Origin: Halorussus caseinilyticus
GTDB taxonomy: Archaea; Halobacteriota; Halobacteria; Halobacteriales; Haladaptataceae
DNA length: 64,000 bases
NCBI RefSeq assembly: GCF_029338395.1
Contig: NZ_CP119809.1
Coordinates: 310,001 to 374,000 of the forward strand
Direction of reading: 5' to 3'
Made by a program: the position numbers and the translations under genes. Shown one piece after another: positions 19,891 through 28,732 of this stretch. Within the stretch, counting starts at the first letter, position 1. Every line of letters starts with the position of its first letter. A model generated the notes under the pieces. The model saw only the letters and a program-made list of their open reading frames with translations. It did no database searches and was not told where the DNA came from.

Positions 19891-19976
19891 TACTGACGTT
19901 ACGAGAATGCTCGGTTCCCGTCTTCGACGGCGGTCCGACCGAGACAGCGCCCGGTGGTGTCGCGGGAGCGTCGCAC

Positions 19977-20540
19977 TCACTCGACGCCCTCGACCACCAG
20001 CGTCAGCGCCATCTCCGACTCCTCGCTCACCACCCGAACGTCGAACGCGACGGCGAGGACGTGGGTCCGGCCCGCCCGATTCTGGACGACCACGCCGCGC
20101 CGCGCCTCGCAGGGACCGAACTGCCGGTTCGGTCCGCCGGGACAACTCGAATCGCGCCACGCCTCGGCCGCCGACCGGTTGTACGAGACCTGATAGACCG
20201 TCCCCGATTCGACCCGCGAGGACCGCAGGGCGTCGAGTCTGGGCCGCAGGTCGGCGCGAACGGCGGCCACGGCCGCCGTTCGCTCGCCCCACGCGAAGTC
20301 GGCGGGCACGTCGCGGGTGGCGTCGTGGACCGCCCGCCCGAGGAGTCGCTCGGCGTTCCTGCCGGGGGAGTCGTACTCCGCGCTCGCGGTCACGTCGGCG
20401 TGGTAACCCAACTGGAGGTACGCGACCACGACCGGCGCGAGGGCGACGGCGACCAGCGCCGCCGCCGCGAGGACGAGTTGGGCGCGCTCTCCGGCGGGCG
20501 GGCGGTCGGCCCCCGGCGCACGCCGGGTCACGCGTACCAC
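19977..20540 (-). CDS. Pilin-like protein, DUF7261-type (pilus operon, last gene)
   Basis: A 187-aa protein with one N-terminal membrane segment (residues ~20-42, preceded by GERAQLVLAAAAL) and an extracytoplasmic domain with two cysteines near residues 132 and 143. A short polar N-terminus, one hydrophobic helix and a soluble domain is the shape of archaeal pseudopilins. Haloarchaeal genes in this position downstream of TadC are, from memory, named DUF7261. It overlaps the preceding gene by 13 bp, so it belongs to the same transcript. It is probably a minor pilin or assembly factor of the surface structure built by the TadC platform. The exact DUF number was not checked. Confidence 0.7.
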   Translation of the reverse strand: MVRVTRRAPGADRPPAGERAQLVLAAAALVAVALAPVVVAYLQLGYHADVTASAEYDSPGRNAERLLGRAVHDATRDVPADFAWGERTAAVAAVRADLRPRLDALRSSRVESGTVYQVSYNRSAAEAWRDSSCPGGPNRQFGPCEARRGVVVQNRAGRTHVLAVAFDVRVVSEESEMALTLVVEGVE

Positions 20541-20968
20541 ACCCGAATCGTCACGTCGCCGTGAGCGGTGGTCACGCTGGCCGTCCCAATCGCCACGCCC
20601 GCGGGTTTCCGGAATCCGACCGCGCCGTGGGGCGTCCGGACCCGGAACATGAGGTTGTCGGGCAGGATGCGCGCGACCCGCCGACGCAGGGCCGACCGCT
20701 CGCGGTCGAAGGCGTCGGGCGAGCGCACGACCTCCGAGAGTCGGGTCGCGCCGCCGTGTCGCGGCGGTTCGCCCGCGAGGACGGTGGCGGCGTCCTCGGC
20801 GTAGAGGTCCAACTGGGCGGCCCTGCCGTCGGGCGGCGAGACGCCGAGCGCGAACCCCATCGCCACCGCCAGAATCAGGACGACGCCGATTCCGGCCTCC
20901 ACCACCGACAGCGAGAGTTGGCCACGCGGCGTCCGCGCGCGGACGCCGCGGGCGCGTTCGTCACTCAT
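20528..20968 (-). CDS. Pilin-like protein, DUF7262-type
   Basis: A 146-aa protein with a polar, arginine-rich N-terminus, then RGQLSLSVVEAGIGVVLILAV leading into a single membrane helix (residues ~18-42), and a small soluble domain. The Q-L-S start of the hydrophobic stretch with an E shortly after resembles class III-type prepilin N-termini, where a peptidase cuts just before the helix. It overlaps both neighbours by 8-13 bp. It matches the usual second-from-last gene in haloarchaeal TadC clusters (DUF7262 in my recollection). A minor pilin role is inferred. Confidence 0.65.
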   Translation of the reverse strand: MSDERARGVRARTPRGQLSLSVVEAGIGVVLILAVAMGFALGVSPPDGRAAQLDLYAEDAATVLAGEPPRHGGATRLSEVVRSPDAFDRERSALRRRVARILPDNLMFRVRTPHGAVGFRKPAGVAIGTASVTTAHGDVTIRVWYA

Positions 20969-21635
20969 CCACCGTCACCGCCAGCACCGCCTTGGTCGTC
21001 TCGGCCGGGTAGTAGGTCACTTCGACGCTCCCCGCGGGAAGCGGGCCGTCCGTCTCGAAGGTCAGCGTCGTGGTCTCGAACCGCGAGAGTTCGACCGCGA
21101 ACGTCCCCCGAAGCCCCGACTCGTTCCGCAAAACCACTTTTTCATTTGTTTTAACAATCTTTACGTTTCTTTCGGACGGCGGAGTCAGTGCGAGTTCGAC
21201 CCGCGGCGAGCGCCGCGGCAGGGTCACGGCCGGGTCGCTCGCCGAGAGATTCGGCGTCAACGTCGTTTCCGTCCGGTTCTCGACCAGCACGAGTCGCCGA
21301 ACCGTCGTCCCGCCGGTCGGGTCGCCCGCGGACGCGAGCGTCCGGTCGCCGAGTCGGACCCGCACGTCGTAGCCCTCGGCCACGGGAAACAGCGTTCGGA
21401 GTCGGGGGGCGTTCAGGTCCGCGAGCGCGTCGTCTTCGAGGACGTTCGCCCGAGTCGTGACCGCCGCGTCGGGTGCGACGAGTCGCTCCGAGAGCGCGAC
21501 GGCGACCCGGCGCTGGTCGGCGTCCCGTTCGGCGCTCAGGTACGCGCGGTCGGCCATCCCGAGGCTCACGACCGTCACCGTTGTCACGACCAGAAGCGCG
21601 ACTGCCAGCGCGGGCAGGTTCATCTGGGCGCGCAT
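20961..21635 (-). CDS. Pilin-like protein, DUF7263-type
   Basis: A 224-aa protein. The N-terminus MRAQMNLPALAVALLVVTTV is a membrane helix close to the start, followed by an extracytoplasmic beta-rich domain with many T/V residues and no cysteines. Its ATG overlaps the upstream stop by one base (TGATG), indicating translational coupling. Position and shape fit the DUF7263-type pseudopilin-like proteins of haloarchaeal TadC operons. It may be a structural or tip subunit; nothing in the sequence defines which. Confidence 0.65.
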   Translation of the reverse strand: MRAQMNLPALAVALLVVTTVTVVSLGMADRAYLSAERDADQRRVAVALSERLVAPDAAVTTRANVLEDDALADLNAPRLRTLFPVAEGYDVRVRLGDRTLASAGDPTGGTTVRRLVLVENRTETTLTPNLSASDPAVTLPRRSPRVELALTPPSERNVKIVKTNEKVVLRNESGLRGTFAVELSRFETTTLTFETDGPLPAGSVEVTYYPAETTKAVLAVTVDE

Positions 21636-22135
21636 CAGTCGCCGCCTCCGTCGCCCGACTCCAGTCTGACCGCCAGACCGCCCGCGCCGTCGCTCCGGAC
21701 CGCGACGAACGCGGGGTCCCGACTCGACCAGTTGCCCCGGACCGAATCGACCGTCTCGGGGAGCGCGAGCGTGACTCGGCCGTCTATTCTCTCGTCGGGG
21801 TGGTCCAGCACCAGCGTCCGATTCTCGGTCCGAATCGCGTACGCCCGTCCCCGGAGCGTCCGTGGGAGCGACACCTCCGCTCGGACGCGGACCGCTCGGG
21901 CGTCGGTCGGCACGGCCTGCTGGACGCGTTCGGCGGACTGGGCCAGCACGCGCTCGCCGACCTCAGCGCCCGCCGCGGTCCGGTACTCGGGGACGACGCC
22001 GCCGTAGAGCGTTGCGGTCAGAACCCCGACGTAGAGGACGACGACGCTCGCCTCCATCGCCTTCCCGACGACCGGCGAGACGGCGCGATTTCCGTCCGAA
22101 CGTCCCCCGCAAGCGCAGCGCGGGTGCGCTCGCAC
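21635..22135 (-). CDS. Type IV pilin-like protein, DUF7266-type
   Basis: A 166-aa protein with the haloarchaeal pilin N-terminal signature NRAVSPVVG directly ahead of a hydrophobic helix (KAMEASVVVLYVGVLTATLY). The prepilin peptidase normally cuts near this point in archaeal pilins. A small soluble domain follows. The ATG at 22135 gives a Cys-containing 15-residue prefix before the signature; a shorter N-terminus is possible, but no other ATG lies before the motif. A gap of 18 bp separates it from the upstream pilin gene. It is probably processed by a PibD-type peptidase and inserted by the TadC platform. Confidence 0.7.
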   Translation of the reverse strand: MRAHPRCACGGRSDGNRAVSPVVGKAMEASVVVLYVGVLTATLYGGVVPEYRTAAGAEVGERVLAQSAERVQQAVPTDARAVRVRAEVSLPRTLRGRAYAIRTENRTLVLDHPDERIDGRVTLALPETVDSVRGNWSSRDPAFVAVRSDGAGGLAVRLESGDGGGD

Positions 22136-22153
22136 CCGCGCTGGCCGCGTTCG

Positions 22154-22975
22154 CTACCCACGGCGCACCTCCAGTCGTAGGTCGTGGACCACGAGATAGG
22201 CCACGCGCTCGCCGGGGTAGGCGGCCACGACGCTCGTCACGCCGTCGCCGTCGAAGTCCCGCGTCGTCGCCGTCGCGTTCTGTCGCTCGACGTGTCGCCG
22301 CCACGCCTCGGTGTTCGCGGTCTCGACCGCGACCCGGTAGGTGCCGTTCCCGAGGCGCGTCCGGTGGTGGGACACCGTGGTCCGGAGGACGACCGACCCG
22401 CCGCCGCTCGCCGACACCGAAACGGACCCGTTCAACCTCGGCGCACCGACCACGAGGACGCCGAGGTCGCTCCCGGTGTCTGCGCCGCCTCCACCGGCCC
22501 TCGCGCCGCCGCCCCGCGAGGCCGTAATCGGCGGCGCGGTCCGCATCCGGGCGTTGCCGGGCGGTCCGCGGACGACGGCCCCGGCGAGGAACGCCACCCG
22601 GCGGTCGCCCGCGGTGAACACGAGCGCGTCGGTCCGAATCGTCCGAATCGTCCCCGACTCGTTCAGCACTCGCATCTCTCGCTCGACGGTGCGCAACTCG
22701 CCGTCGGTGAACGAGACCCGACCGCGGCGGGCACCCGTTGCCGCCACGGGGTCGAGCGCCGCGTCGAAGTCGGCGGCCACGCGAGCGGAGTCGGCGGCCG
22801 CGGCGTTCTCCTCGACCACGGTGCCGACGGCGGCGGTCAGCGACCCGAGCGCGACCACGACCACGCCGAGCAGAATGGCGACGCCGACGACGTTCGACTG
22901 GGCGCGCCGCCCGAGGAGTCGCCGCTTCCGTGTCCGGCGCGACTGCGACGCGCCGGAGCGCAACCGCCGACTCAC
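22154..22975 (-). CDS. Type IV pilin N-terminal domain protein, DUF7289-type
   Basis: I place the start at GTG 22975, which overlaps the TadC stop as GTGA. The frame stays open for another 1.7 kb upstream only because it shadows the tadC gene, so the longer version is rejected. The 273-aa product begins with an arginine-rich stretch, then AQSNVVGVAILLGVVVVALG, a pilin-type N-terminus where the peptidase would cut before or near the N-V-V-G helix. The soluble domain contains a glycine/alanine-rich loop near residues 170-185 and ends with a beta-rich region. It is likely the major or a large minor pilin of this operon. The DUF number is from memory. Confidence 0.75.
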   Translation of the reverse strand: MSRRLRSGASQSRRTRKRRLLGRRAQSNVVGVAILLGVVVVALGSLTAAVGTVVEENAAAADSARVAADFDAALDPVAATGARRGRVSFTDGELRTVEREMRVLNESGTIRTIRTDALVFTAGDRRVAFLAGAVVRGPPGNARMRTAPPITASRGGGARAGGGGADTGSDLGVLVVGAPRLNGSVSVSASGGGSVVLRTTVSHHRTRLGNGTYRVAVETANTEAWRRHVERQNATATTRDFDGDGVTSVVAAYPGERVAYLVVHDLRLEVRRG

Positions 22976-24873
22976 ACCATCCCGACCCCCGCGAAGACGA
23001 AGTACGCGACCCCGACCAACGCCGCCGAGTGGAGCAGTGCCTCGTAGCGCCCGCGACTCGCGTACCCGGCGAACCACCCGCAGGCCAGCATCGTCGCCTG
23101 CGTCACGACGTAGAACCGCCGCCGGTCGCGGGCGGGTTGCACGGCGTCGGCGTCGAGCGCGATTCCCGCGTCGGCCGTCGAGATGGACGAGAGTTGCGCG
23201 AAACTGTCGAGGACGTAGCCGTTGACCGCGACCATGATGCCGACCACCAGCAGGGCCGTGGTCCATCCGACGGCGACGTAGACTAACATGTTCGAGCGAA
23301 GCGCCTTCTTCTGGTGGTAGAGCTGTCCGATTTCGACCTGTAGCGTCTCGAAGACGGCTTCGGCGTCCCCTCCCGCGTCGAGTGCGCCCGTGACGAGTCC
23401 GACGGTCTGGTCGGCCAGCGGCGTCCCGACTCGGCTGACGAACTGCGAGAGGGCCGACGCTTGCAGGTCGCCGCCGCGAGTGGTCAGGTTCGCGTTGAAC
23501 GCGAGGTCCGCCACGTCGTCGTTCAGCGCGCCGAGGTCCACGTCGCGGGCGACTCGTTCGACCGCCGCCGAGAACGGGCGGCCGAGGCTGACGTGACCCG
23601 AGACGGCGTGAACGAAGTCCTTGATTTCGCGGTCCTTCGCGTCGTCGATGTTGGCCCGCCGGAGCGCGACCAGTCCGACCGGGAGCGCGAACGCGACGTA
23701 CCCGAGGAGGACGACGTTCGCGGGGTGATAGCCGAGCGCTCGGAGCGCGCCGCCGACGAGGAGACCGACCGGCGCGAAGACGACCAGCGCGCTCGCCGGG
23801 TTCCGGAGCGTGCTGGCGAGCGTGGCGAGCGGGTCGCCCGGACGCCGATAGGTCCGTCCCGACTGGTCTGGCGGGCGGAGCGCGGCGACGACGAGGGCCG
23901 CGCCCGCGCCGACGACGAGGATGAACCCGGCGCTCCCGTAGACCAGCATCGCGCGGGCCGAAATCGGCCCGACCGGCGTCGCAGTCTCGGCGCTCAGACC
24001 GGGCGCGAGGACGCTCATCACGGTCACGACGATGACCAGCAGGGCCGGGAGGACGAGCAGGACGACGAACGTCTCGGCGAGCAGTTCGAGGAAGTCGCTC
24101 GCTTGGTCGCGGCTTCTGGACTGGCGGTTCGAGAGCATCCGACTCTCCATCCGGAGGTACTGGGCCAGCGCGTCGGGTCCCTGCTCGGCGTGTTCGCGGA
24201 ACTTCACGAGGAAAGGCGCGAGCGCGTTCCGCGAGGGCGTGTCGCGGGCTACGATTCGCAGGCCCTCGGCCAAACTTCCGGTCAGGGTCGCCTTGTTCAG
24301 CGCCTTTCGGAACGCCACGGCCGTCTCGCCGTAGGCTTCCTCGCGGTCGGCGACCTTCCGGAGCATGGCCGCGCCGTCCTCGCTTCCCGACGAGAGGGCG
24401 TGGAGATACCGGACCGCACCGGGCAGGGTCGCCTCGATGTTCGACCGGCGGGCGCTCGCGGTCCACTTCAGGTACTGGCCGCCGAGCGCCACCGTCGCGC
24501 GCTTGGCCGCGAGACCGACCGCGAGTCCCGCGGCGGCGGCCACGCCGCCGCGGGAGACGGCCGGGACGCCGACGGTTTCGAGACCCGGAATCCCGCGCCG
24601 GAGGAAGTCGGCCGCCGCCGCGAGGGTGGCGTCGGGGAGCGCGACCACCACGACGAACGTCCACCCAGAGACGACCGCGAACGCGAGCCACGACAGGCCG
24701 TAGGCCCGCGAGAGGTACACGTCGAAACTCGTGGTCACGTCGGTCGCGCGGTAGTGCTTGCGGTCGGCGTCGTGGCGCGAGGCGTCGGCGTGCCGGGAGA
24801 ACAGCGCGTAGAGCGCGCGGTCCAAGACCGAGAGGGTCGGCGTCGCTTGGGTGGCGTTAGCGGACCGGTCCAC
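22972..24873 (-). CDS. tadC: TadC/PilC-type membrane platform protein (type II secretion F family)
   Basis: A 633-aa polytopic membrane protein with two tandem T2SF modules. The first has SNIEATLPGAVRYLHALSSG near residue 145; the second has DAKDREIKDFVHAVSGHV near residue 410. Each is followed by paired hydrophobic helices, and the C-terminus is also membrane-embedded. These proteins form the inner platform on which a hexameric ATPase drives pilin assembly. The start is GTG at 24873 with GGAGG 9 nt upstream, favoured over an out-of-frame ATG at 24901. Five pilin-like genes follow in overlapping order. The partner ATPase, normally directly upstream, is missing here; a candidate lies at 39098-41311. 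Confidence 0.88.
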   Translation of the reverse strand: MDRSANATQATPTLSVLDRALYALFSRHADASRHDADRKHYRATDVTTSFDVYLSRAYGLSWLAFAVVSGWTFVVVVALPDATLAAAADFLRRGIPGLETVGVPAVSRGGVAAAAGLAVGLAAKRATVALGGQYLKWTASARRSNIEATLPGAVRYLHALSSGSEDGAAMLRKVADREEAYGETAVAFRKALNKATLTGSLAEGLRIVARDTPSRNALAPFLVKFREHAEQGPDALAQYLRMESRMLSNRQSRSRDQASDFLELLAETFVVLLVLPALLVIVVTVMSVLAPGLSAETATPVGPISARAMLVYGSAGFILVVGAGAALVVAALRPPDQSGRTYRRPGDPLATLASTLRNPASALVVFAPVGLLVGGALRALGYHPANVVLLGYVAFALPVGLVALRRANIDDAKDREIKDFVHAVSGHVSLGRPFSAAVERVARDVDLGALNDDVADLAFNANLTTRGGDLQASALSQFVSRVGTPLADQTVGLVTGALDAGGDAEAVFETLQVEIGQLYHQKKALRSNMLVYVAVGWTTALLVVGIMVAVNGYVLDSFAQLSSISTADAGIALDADAVQPARDRRRFYVVTQATMLACGWFAGYASRGRYEALLHSAALVGVAYFVFAGVGMV

Positions 24874-24924
24874 TCGGTCGTCCTCCTCGAATCGAGTTCA
24901 TGGCCGTTCTTCTATTCTTTCTGG

Positions 24925-24932
24925 TATTTAAG
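24925..24932 (-). promoter_or_regulatory. TATA-like box of the tadC-pilin operon
   Basis: Reads CTTAAATA on the minus strand. Transcription would begin near 24902 and give a ~29-nt leader carrying the GGAGG site before the GTG at 24873. It shows that tadC can be expressed without an adjacent ATPase gene. Confidence 0.5.
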
Positions 24933-25036
24933 GGCTAGTACTATCGCGCGACCGGTGGCCCTCTCGACGCCCCGACGCCGATTTCGGATTGTTCGTCCGC
25001 TTCACGGTTCTCTTCCGGTGCTCACACCGGAGCGGC

Positions 25037-25041
25037 TATAT
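25037..25041 (+). promoter_or_regulatory. TATA-like element of the E2 gene
   Basis: TATAT, 27-31 bp ahead of GTG 25068, the spacing typical of leaderless haloarchaeal transcripts. It decides in favour of 25068 rather than 25053 as the start. Confidence 0.4.
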
Positions 25042-25067
25042 CGGGGTACTCCGTGTATCACAGTACC

Positions 25068-26666
25068 GTGGCGTACATTGTCAAGATGCCAAAGCTGGGG
25101 TTGGAGATGGACACCGGGACCGTCAACGAGTGGTTCGTGACGGAGGGAGAGGCGGTTTCGGAGGGGAGCGTCATCGCCGAAATCGAGTCGGCGAAGACGA
25201 CCGCCGAGGTCGAGGCGCGCGAGGACGGCGTACTACGACGCGTGTTACTCGACGTGGGCGAGGAGACCGAACCCGGCGGACCGATGGCTATCGTCGCACC
25301 GGCCGACGCCGACATCGCCGACCTCGTGGCCGAGGCTGGCGGTGAGTCCGCCGCATCCGACGCGGAAGAGTCCGAACCGGAGACCGCCGAAGCCGCGACA
25401 GCCACCGCGAGCGCGGGAAGCCAGACGGCGACGGAATCCTCCGGGACCGAGGAGGTCACGGCGTCTCCCCGAGCGAGGAGACGCGCCGAGGAGTTGGGCA
25501 TCGACCTCGCCGTCGCCGAGGGGACCGGGCCGCAGGGTGCAGTCACCGAGGGAGACGTGGAAGCGGCGGCGGACGAACGCGACGACTCGTCCGAACCGGT
25601 CAAGGCCTCGCCGCGCGCCGAAAAGCGCGCCGACGAACTCGACGTTGCGCTCTCGACGGTGGACGGGACGGGACCGCAGGGGGCAGTCACTGAAACGGAC
25701 GTGGAGAGTGCCGCCGAGTCGGTTTCCGAGTCAGCGTCGGCGGGTTCCGAGTCGGAGTCGCCAGCGTCACCCTCGGACGCGGAGTCGGCCGCCGACCCCG
25801 AGACGCCGACCGAGCGCGTCTTCGCCGCGCCGAGCGCGCGCCGACTCGCGCGCGAACTCGGCGTGAACGTCGGCCGAATCTCCGGTAGCGGGCCGGGCGG
25901 TCGAATCACCGAGACTGACGTGCGGGCCGCGACCGACTCGGAGGCCGGGACCGCCGAGGTTCCGGGGACCCGAACGGAGGACCGCCCGCTCTCGGAGATG
26001 CGGCGCACCATCGCCGAGCGACTCGGGCAGAGCTACCGGGAGGCCGTCCACGTCACCGAACACCGCGGGGCGGACGCCGAGGAGTTGCTCGCGGCGGCGT
26101 CGGCGTCCGACGAGGCACTGGACCCGGACGTGTCGGTGACGGACATCTTGTTGGTCGCGCTCTCGGCGGCCCTCGACGAGAACCCGGAGTTCAACGCGAC
26201 CTTCGAGGACGACGTTCACCGTCTCCGGGAGGCACACGACGTTTGCGTCGCCGTGGACATCGACGCGGGGTTGATAGCCCCGGTCGTCCGCGGCATCGAC
26301 TCGCTGTCGCTCTCGGAAATCGCCGCGGAGCGCGCGCGGGTGACTCAGCGCGCGCTCTCGGGGGAGTACTCGATGGAAGACCTCTCGGGCGGGACGATAA
26401 CCGTCTCGAATCTCGGCGTGCTGGGCGTCGAGTCGTTCGACCCAGTTATCAACCCGCCGCAAGTGGCCATCCTCGGCGTCAACGCCATTCGACCCGAGGT
26501 GGTGCCCACCGAGGGCGGTGAGGTCGCCGTCCGCAAGCGAATCTCGTTCTCGCTGTCGTTCGACCACCGGGTCGTGGACGGGGCGGACGCCGCGCGCTTC
26601 CTCGGGTCGCTGGTCGAACACGTCGAAAATCCGTGGCCGCTCGTCGTCGCGGCCGGTGAGCGTTGA
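25068..26666 (+). CDS. 2-oxoacid dehydrogenase E2, dihydrolipoamide acyltransferase, with three E3-binding domains
   Basis: The product (532 aa from this start) has a lipoyl domain at residues 1-~80 with the lipoylated lysine at K43 (ESAKTT). Three peripheral subunit-binding (E3-binding) domains follow at about 132-168, 180-217 and 254-290, each with P-R/S-A-RR/KR, then GTGPQG or GSGPGG. A catalytic acyltransferase domain covers ~305-532 with active-site DHRVVDGAD (H500). Acidic linkers join the modules. The start is GTG 25068 (reads MAYIVKMPKLGLEM), because a TATA-like element at 25037-25041 lies 27-31 bp upstream and predicts a leaderless mRNA. Another in-frame GTG sits at 25053. It converges with the AcoX-like gene and should assemble with the E1 subunits encoded at 27722-29763. 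No E3 gene is in the window. Confidence 0.92.
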   Translation: MAYIVKMPKLGLEMDTGTVNEWFVTEGEAVSEGSVIAEIESAKTTAEVEAREDGVLRRVLLDVGEETEPGGPMAIVAPADADIADLVAEAGGESAASDAEESEPETAEAATATASAGSQTATESSGTEEVTASPRARRRAEELGIDLAVAEGTGPQGAVTEGDVEAAADERDDSSEPVKASPRAEKRADELDVALSTVDGTGPQGAVTETDVESAAESVSESASAGSESESPASPSDAESAADPETPTERVFAAPSARRLARELGVNVGRISGSGPGGRITETDVRAATDSEAGTAEVPGTRTEDRPLSEMRRTIAERLGQSYREAVHVTEHRGADAEELLAAASASDEALDPDVSVTDILLVALSAALDENPEFNATFEDDVHRLREAHDVCVAVDIDAGLIAPVVRGIDSLSLSEIAAERARVTQRALSGEYSMEDLSGGTITVSNLGVLGVESFDPVINPPQVAILGVNAIRPEVVPTEGGEVAVRKRISFSLSFDHRVVDGADAARFLGSLVEHVENPWPLVVAAGER

Positions 26667-26689
26667 GACGGTCGGGGGACGCCCCTCGA

Positions 26690-27721
26690 TTAGTTCGTCC
26701 GAAACGGCTCTTCTCCGCGAAAATACCCGTCGGCCGCGGCGCGTTCGAACGCGTCCTCGACGCGGACGATTCGGGGACCGTCGGCGACCGGACGCACGGA
26801 GACGACGGCGTCTCGCACTTCGAGGTCGCGTTCCCCGTCGGCGCTGACCACGCCCGAGGAGACCTCGAACGCGAACGCCTCGCCGTCGTCGAGGACGCGG
26901 TGTTCGCCGACCGCGACCCGCGAGAGGACGCCGGGCACGGTGACGGCCCGCACGGTCCGGGCGGAGTCGCCGGGACCGAGGCGGAACCCGACGCCGCCGG
27001 GGTCGTCGGGCCGGTGGGTGACGAGACCGCCCGCGATACCGGAGAGACCGATTTCGTCGGACGCGGCCCGCGAGACCACGCCGCCGACGACGTTCGACGG
27101 GTCGAGAATCGCCCGCGTCCCGACGAACGACCGGTCCAGTATCCCGAGGGTTGCGAGTCCGCGAATCCGGCGAGTGCCGGATTCGCGGTCGTCGGTGGCG
27201 TCGCCTTCCACGACCGCTTCGACGGTGCCGTGGCGCGTCGTCACCTCGTCGGCCGGAACTGCGCCGCTCCCGACGAGTGCCGCGGCCATCCCGGCGACGG
27301 TGCCGTCAACCGTCGTCGGAACGACGTTGTTCGTCCCGGTCGAGACGCTGACGACCGGTACGTCGCCGATTGCGTGAGCGACATCGCGGTTCGTCCCGTC
27401 ACCGCCGAGAACGACCGCGATGTCCGTCTCGGCGGCGAAGTGCTTCGCCGCAGTGCGCGTGTCTTCCCCGGACGCCGTCACCGTCATGTCGAGACTGCCG
27501 ACCGAGAGCGCGTCGGGAGCGTCGGCGACGATGCCCTCGGCGAGACCCGTCGCGTCGGGCATGACCAGCACCTCGGCGTCGTCCAGTAGCGTGAGTCCTT
27601 CGAGGACGCACTCGGCGGTGCGGCGCTTCGCGTAGTTGTTACTGACGCTGGCACCGCCGGTGAGGCGTCTGATGTCGCGCCCGGCGGCCGGGTTCACGAC
27701 GAGACCGATTGTCGTCGTCAC
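26690..27721 (-). CDS. acoX: ATP-NAD/AcoX-like kinase family protein
   Basis: A 343-aa protein of the ATP-NAD kinase/AcoX superfamily. The N-terminus GLVVNPAAGRDIRRL and the glycine-rich VVLGGDGTNRDVAHAIGD motif (near residue 105) are the signature of this fold. STGTNNVVP follows. In bacterial acetoin operons AcoX accompanies the E1 genes, and its exact reaction is not settled. Here it starts with GTG directly after the E1-beta stop (TAA then GTG), so it is the third gene of the E1 operon. The context supports AcoX over a housekeeping NAD kinase. The C-terminal half is a beta-rich domain as in NAD kinases. Confidence 0.8.
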   Translation of the reverse strand: MTTTIGLVVNPAAGRDIRRLTGGASVSNNYAKRRTAECVLEGLTLLDDAEVLVMPDATGLAEGIVADAPDALSVGSLDMTVTASGEDTRTAAKHFAAETDIAVVLGGDGTNRDVAHAIGDVPVVSVSTGTNNVVPTTVDGTVAGMAAALVGSGAVPADEVTTRHGTVEAVVEGDATDDRESGTRRIRGLATLGILDRSFVGTRAILDPSNVVGGVVSRAASDEIGLSGIAGGLVTHRPDDPGGVGFRLGPGDSARTVRAVTVPGVLSRVAVGEHRVLDDGEAFAFEVSSGVVSADGERDLEVRDAVVSVRPVADGPRIVRVEDAFERAAADGYFRGEEPFRTN

Positions 27722-28732
27722 TTATACGATGCGGTCGATTGCCGCCTTCACGTCGTCGCCGTGGGGCAACACTTCGTCTTCGAGCGCCGGACTGAAGGGG
27801 ATGTGAACGTCGGCGACCCCGACGCGCTGAATCGGCGCGTCGAGGCTGTAGAATGCGTTCTCCATGACGCGAGAGGCTACTTCGGCGTGGGTCCCGTACG
27901 ACAGGGGACTCTCGTCGGCGACCACGAGGCGTCCCGTCTTGTTCACGCTCTCGACCAGCGTGTCGGTGTCCAGCGGGTAGAGCGACTGGAGGTCGATGAC
28001 TTCGACGCTCGTCTCCCCGGCGAGTTCCTCGGCGAGTTCGAGCGACTCGCCGACCATCCGCTGGGTCGCCACGACGGTCACGTCCTCGCCCTCGCGCTCG
28101 ACGCTCGCCTCGCCGAGCGGAATCGTGAAGTTCTCGTCCAGCGGCACCTCGCCCGTCTGCTCGTACATCATCTTGTTCTCGAACACGAACACCGGGTCGT
28201 CGGACCGAATCGCGGTCTTGAGCAGTCCCTTCGCCGAGGCTGGCGACCCCGGTGCGACCGCCATCACGCCGGGGAAGTGGGCGAACCACGTGTGGAGCGT
28301 GCCCGAGTGTTGGCTGGCGGCACCCATCCCGCCGCCCTCGGTCGTTCTGACGGTGACGGGCATCTCCGTCTTCCCGCCGAACATGTACCGGTTTTTCGCC
28401 ATCTGGTTGATTATCTGCTCGGCGCAGACGCCGAGGAAGTCGGCGAACATGATTTCGACGACCGGCCGCGTTCCGGTCGCCGCCGCGCCGACCGCCGCCC
28501 CCATGAACCCGGCCTCGCTGATGGGGGTGTCGCGGATGCGGTCTTCGCCGAAATCGTCGACCAGTCCGCTCGTCACCTCGAAGACGCCGCCGAACTCGCC
28601 CACGTCCTCGCCGACGACGAACACGTCGTCGTCCTGTTCCAGTTCCTCTCGCATGGCGAGGCGAATCGCCTCGCGGACCGTCATCTCCTCGGTGTCCGCC
28701 GGTCCGGACCCGGCCGCGGTGTCGGTACTCAT
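27722..28732 (-). CDS. 2-oxoacid dehydrogenase E1 component, beta subunit
   Basis: A 336-aa transketolase-like beta subunit. Landmarks are VREAIRLAMREELEQDD, VFVVGEDVGEFGGVF, ISEAGFMGAAVGAAATG and RTTEGGGMGAASQHSGTLHT, all typical of pyruvate/acetoin/branched-chain E1-beta. The C-terminal transketolase domain includes EVIDLQSLYPLDTDTLVESV. The ATG at 28732 overlaps the E1-alpha stop as ATGA. With E1-alpha it forms the thiamine-diphosphate decarboxylase that passes an acyl group to the lipoyl arm of E2. Substrate specificity cannot be read from the sequence; the AcoX neighbour points to acetoin. Confidence 0.92.
   Translation of the reverse strand: MSTDTAAGSGPADTEEMTVREAIRLAMREELEQDDDVFVVGEDVGEFGGVFEVTSGLVDDFGEDRIRDTPISEAGFMGAAVGAAATGTRPVVEIMFADFLGVCAEQIINQMAKNRYMFGGKTEMPVTVRTTEGGGMGAASQHSGTLHTWFAHFPGVMAVAPGSPASAKGLLKTAIRSDDPVFVFENKMMYEQTGEVPLDENFTIPLGEASVEREGEDVTVVATQRMVGESLELAEELAGETSVEVIDLQSLYPLDTDTLVESVNKTGRLVVADESPLSYGTHAEVASRVMENAFYSLDAPIQRVGVADVHIPFSPALEDEVLPHGDDVKAAIDRIV

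Noticed and set aside
22154-24691. Apparent 845-aa gene on the minus strand
   Set aside because: Its first 1.7 kb is only another reading frame of the tadC gene. The real gene starts at GTG 22975, overlapping the tadC stop.
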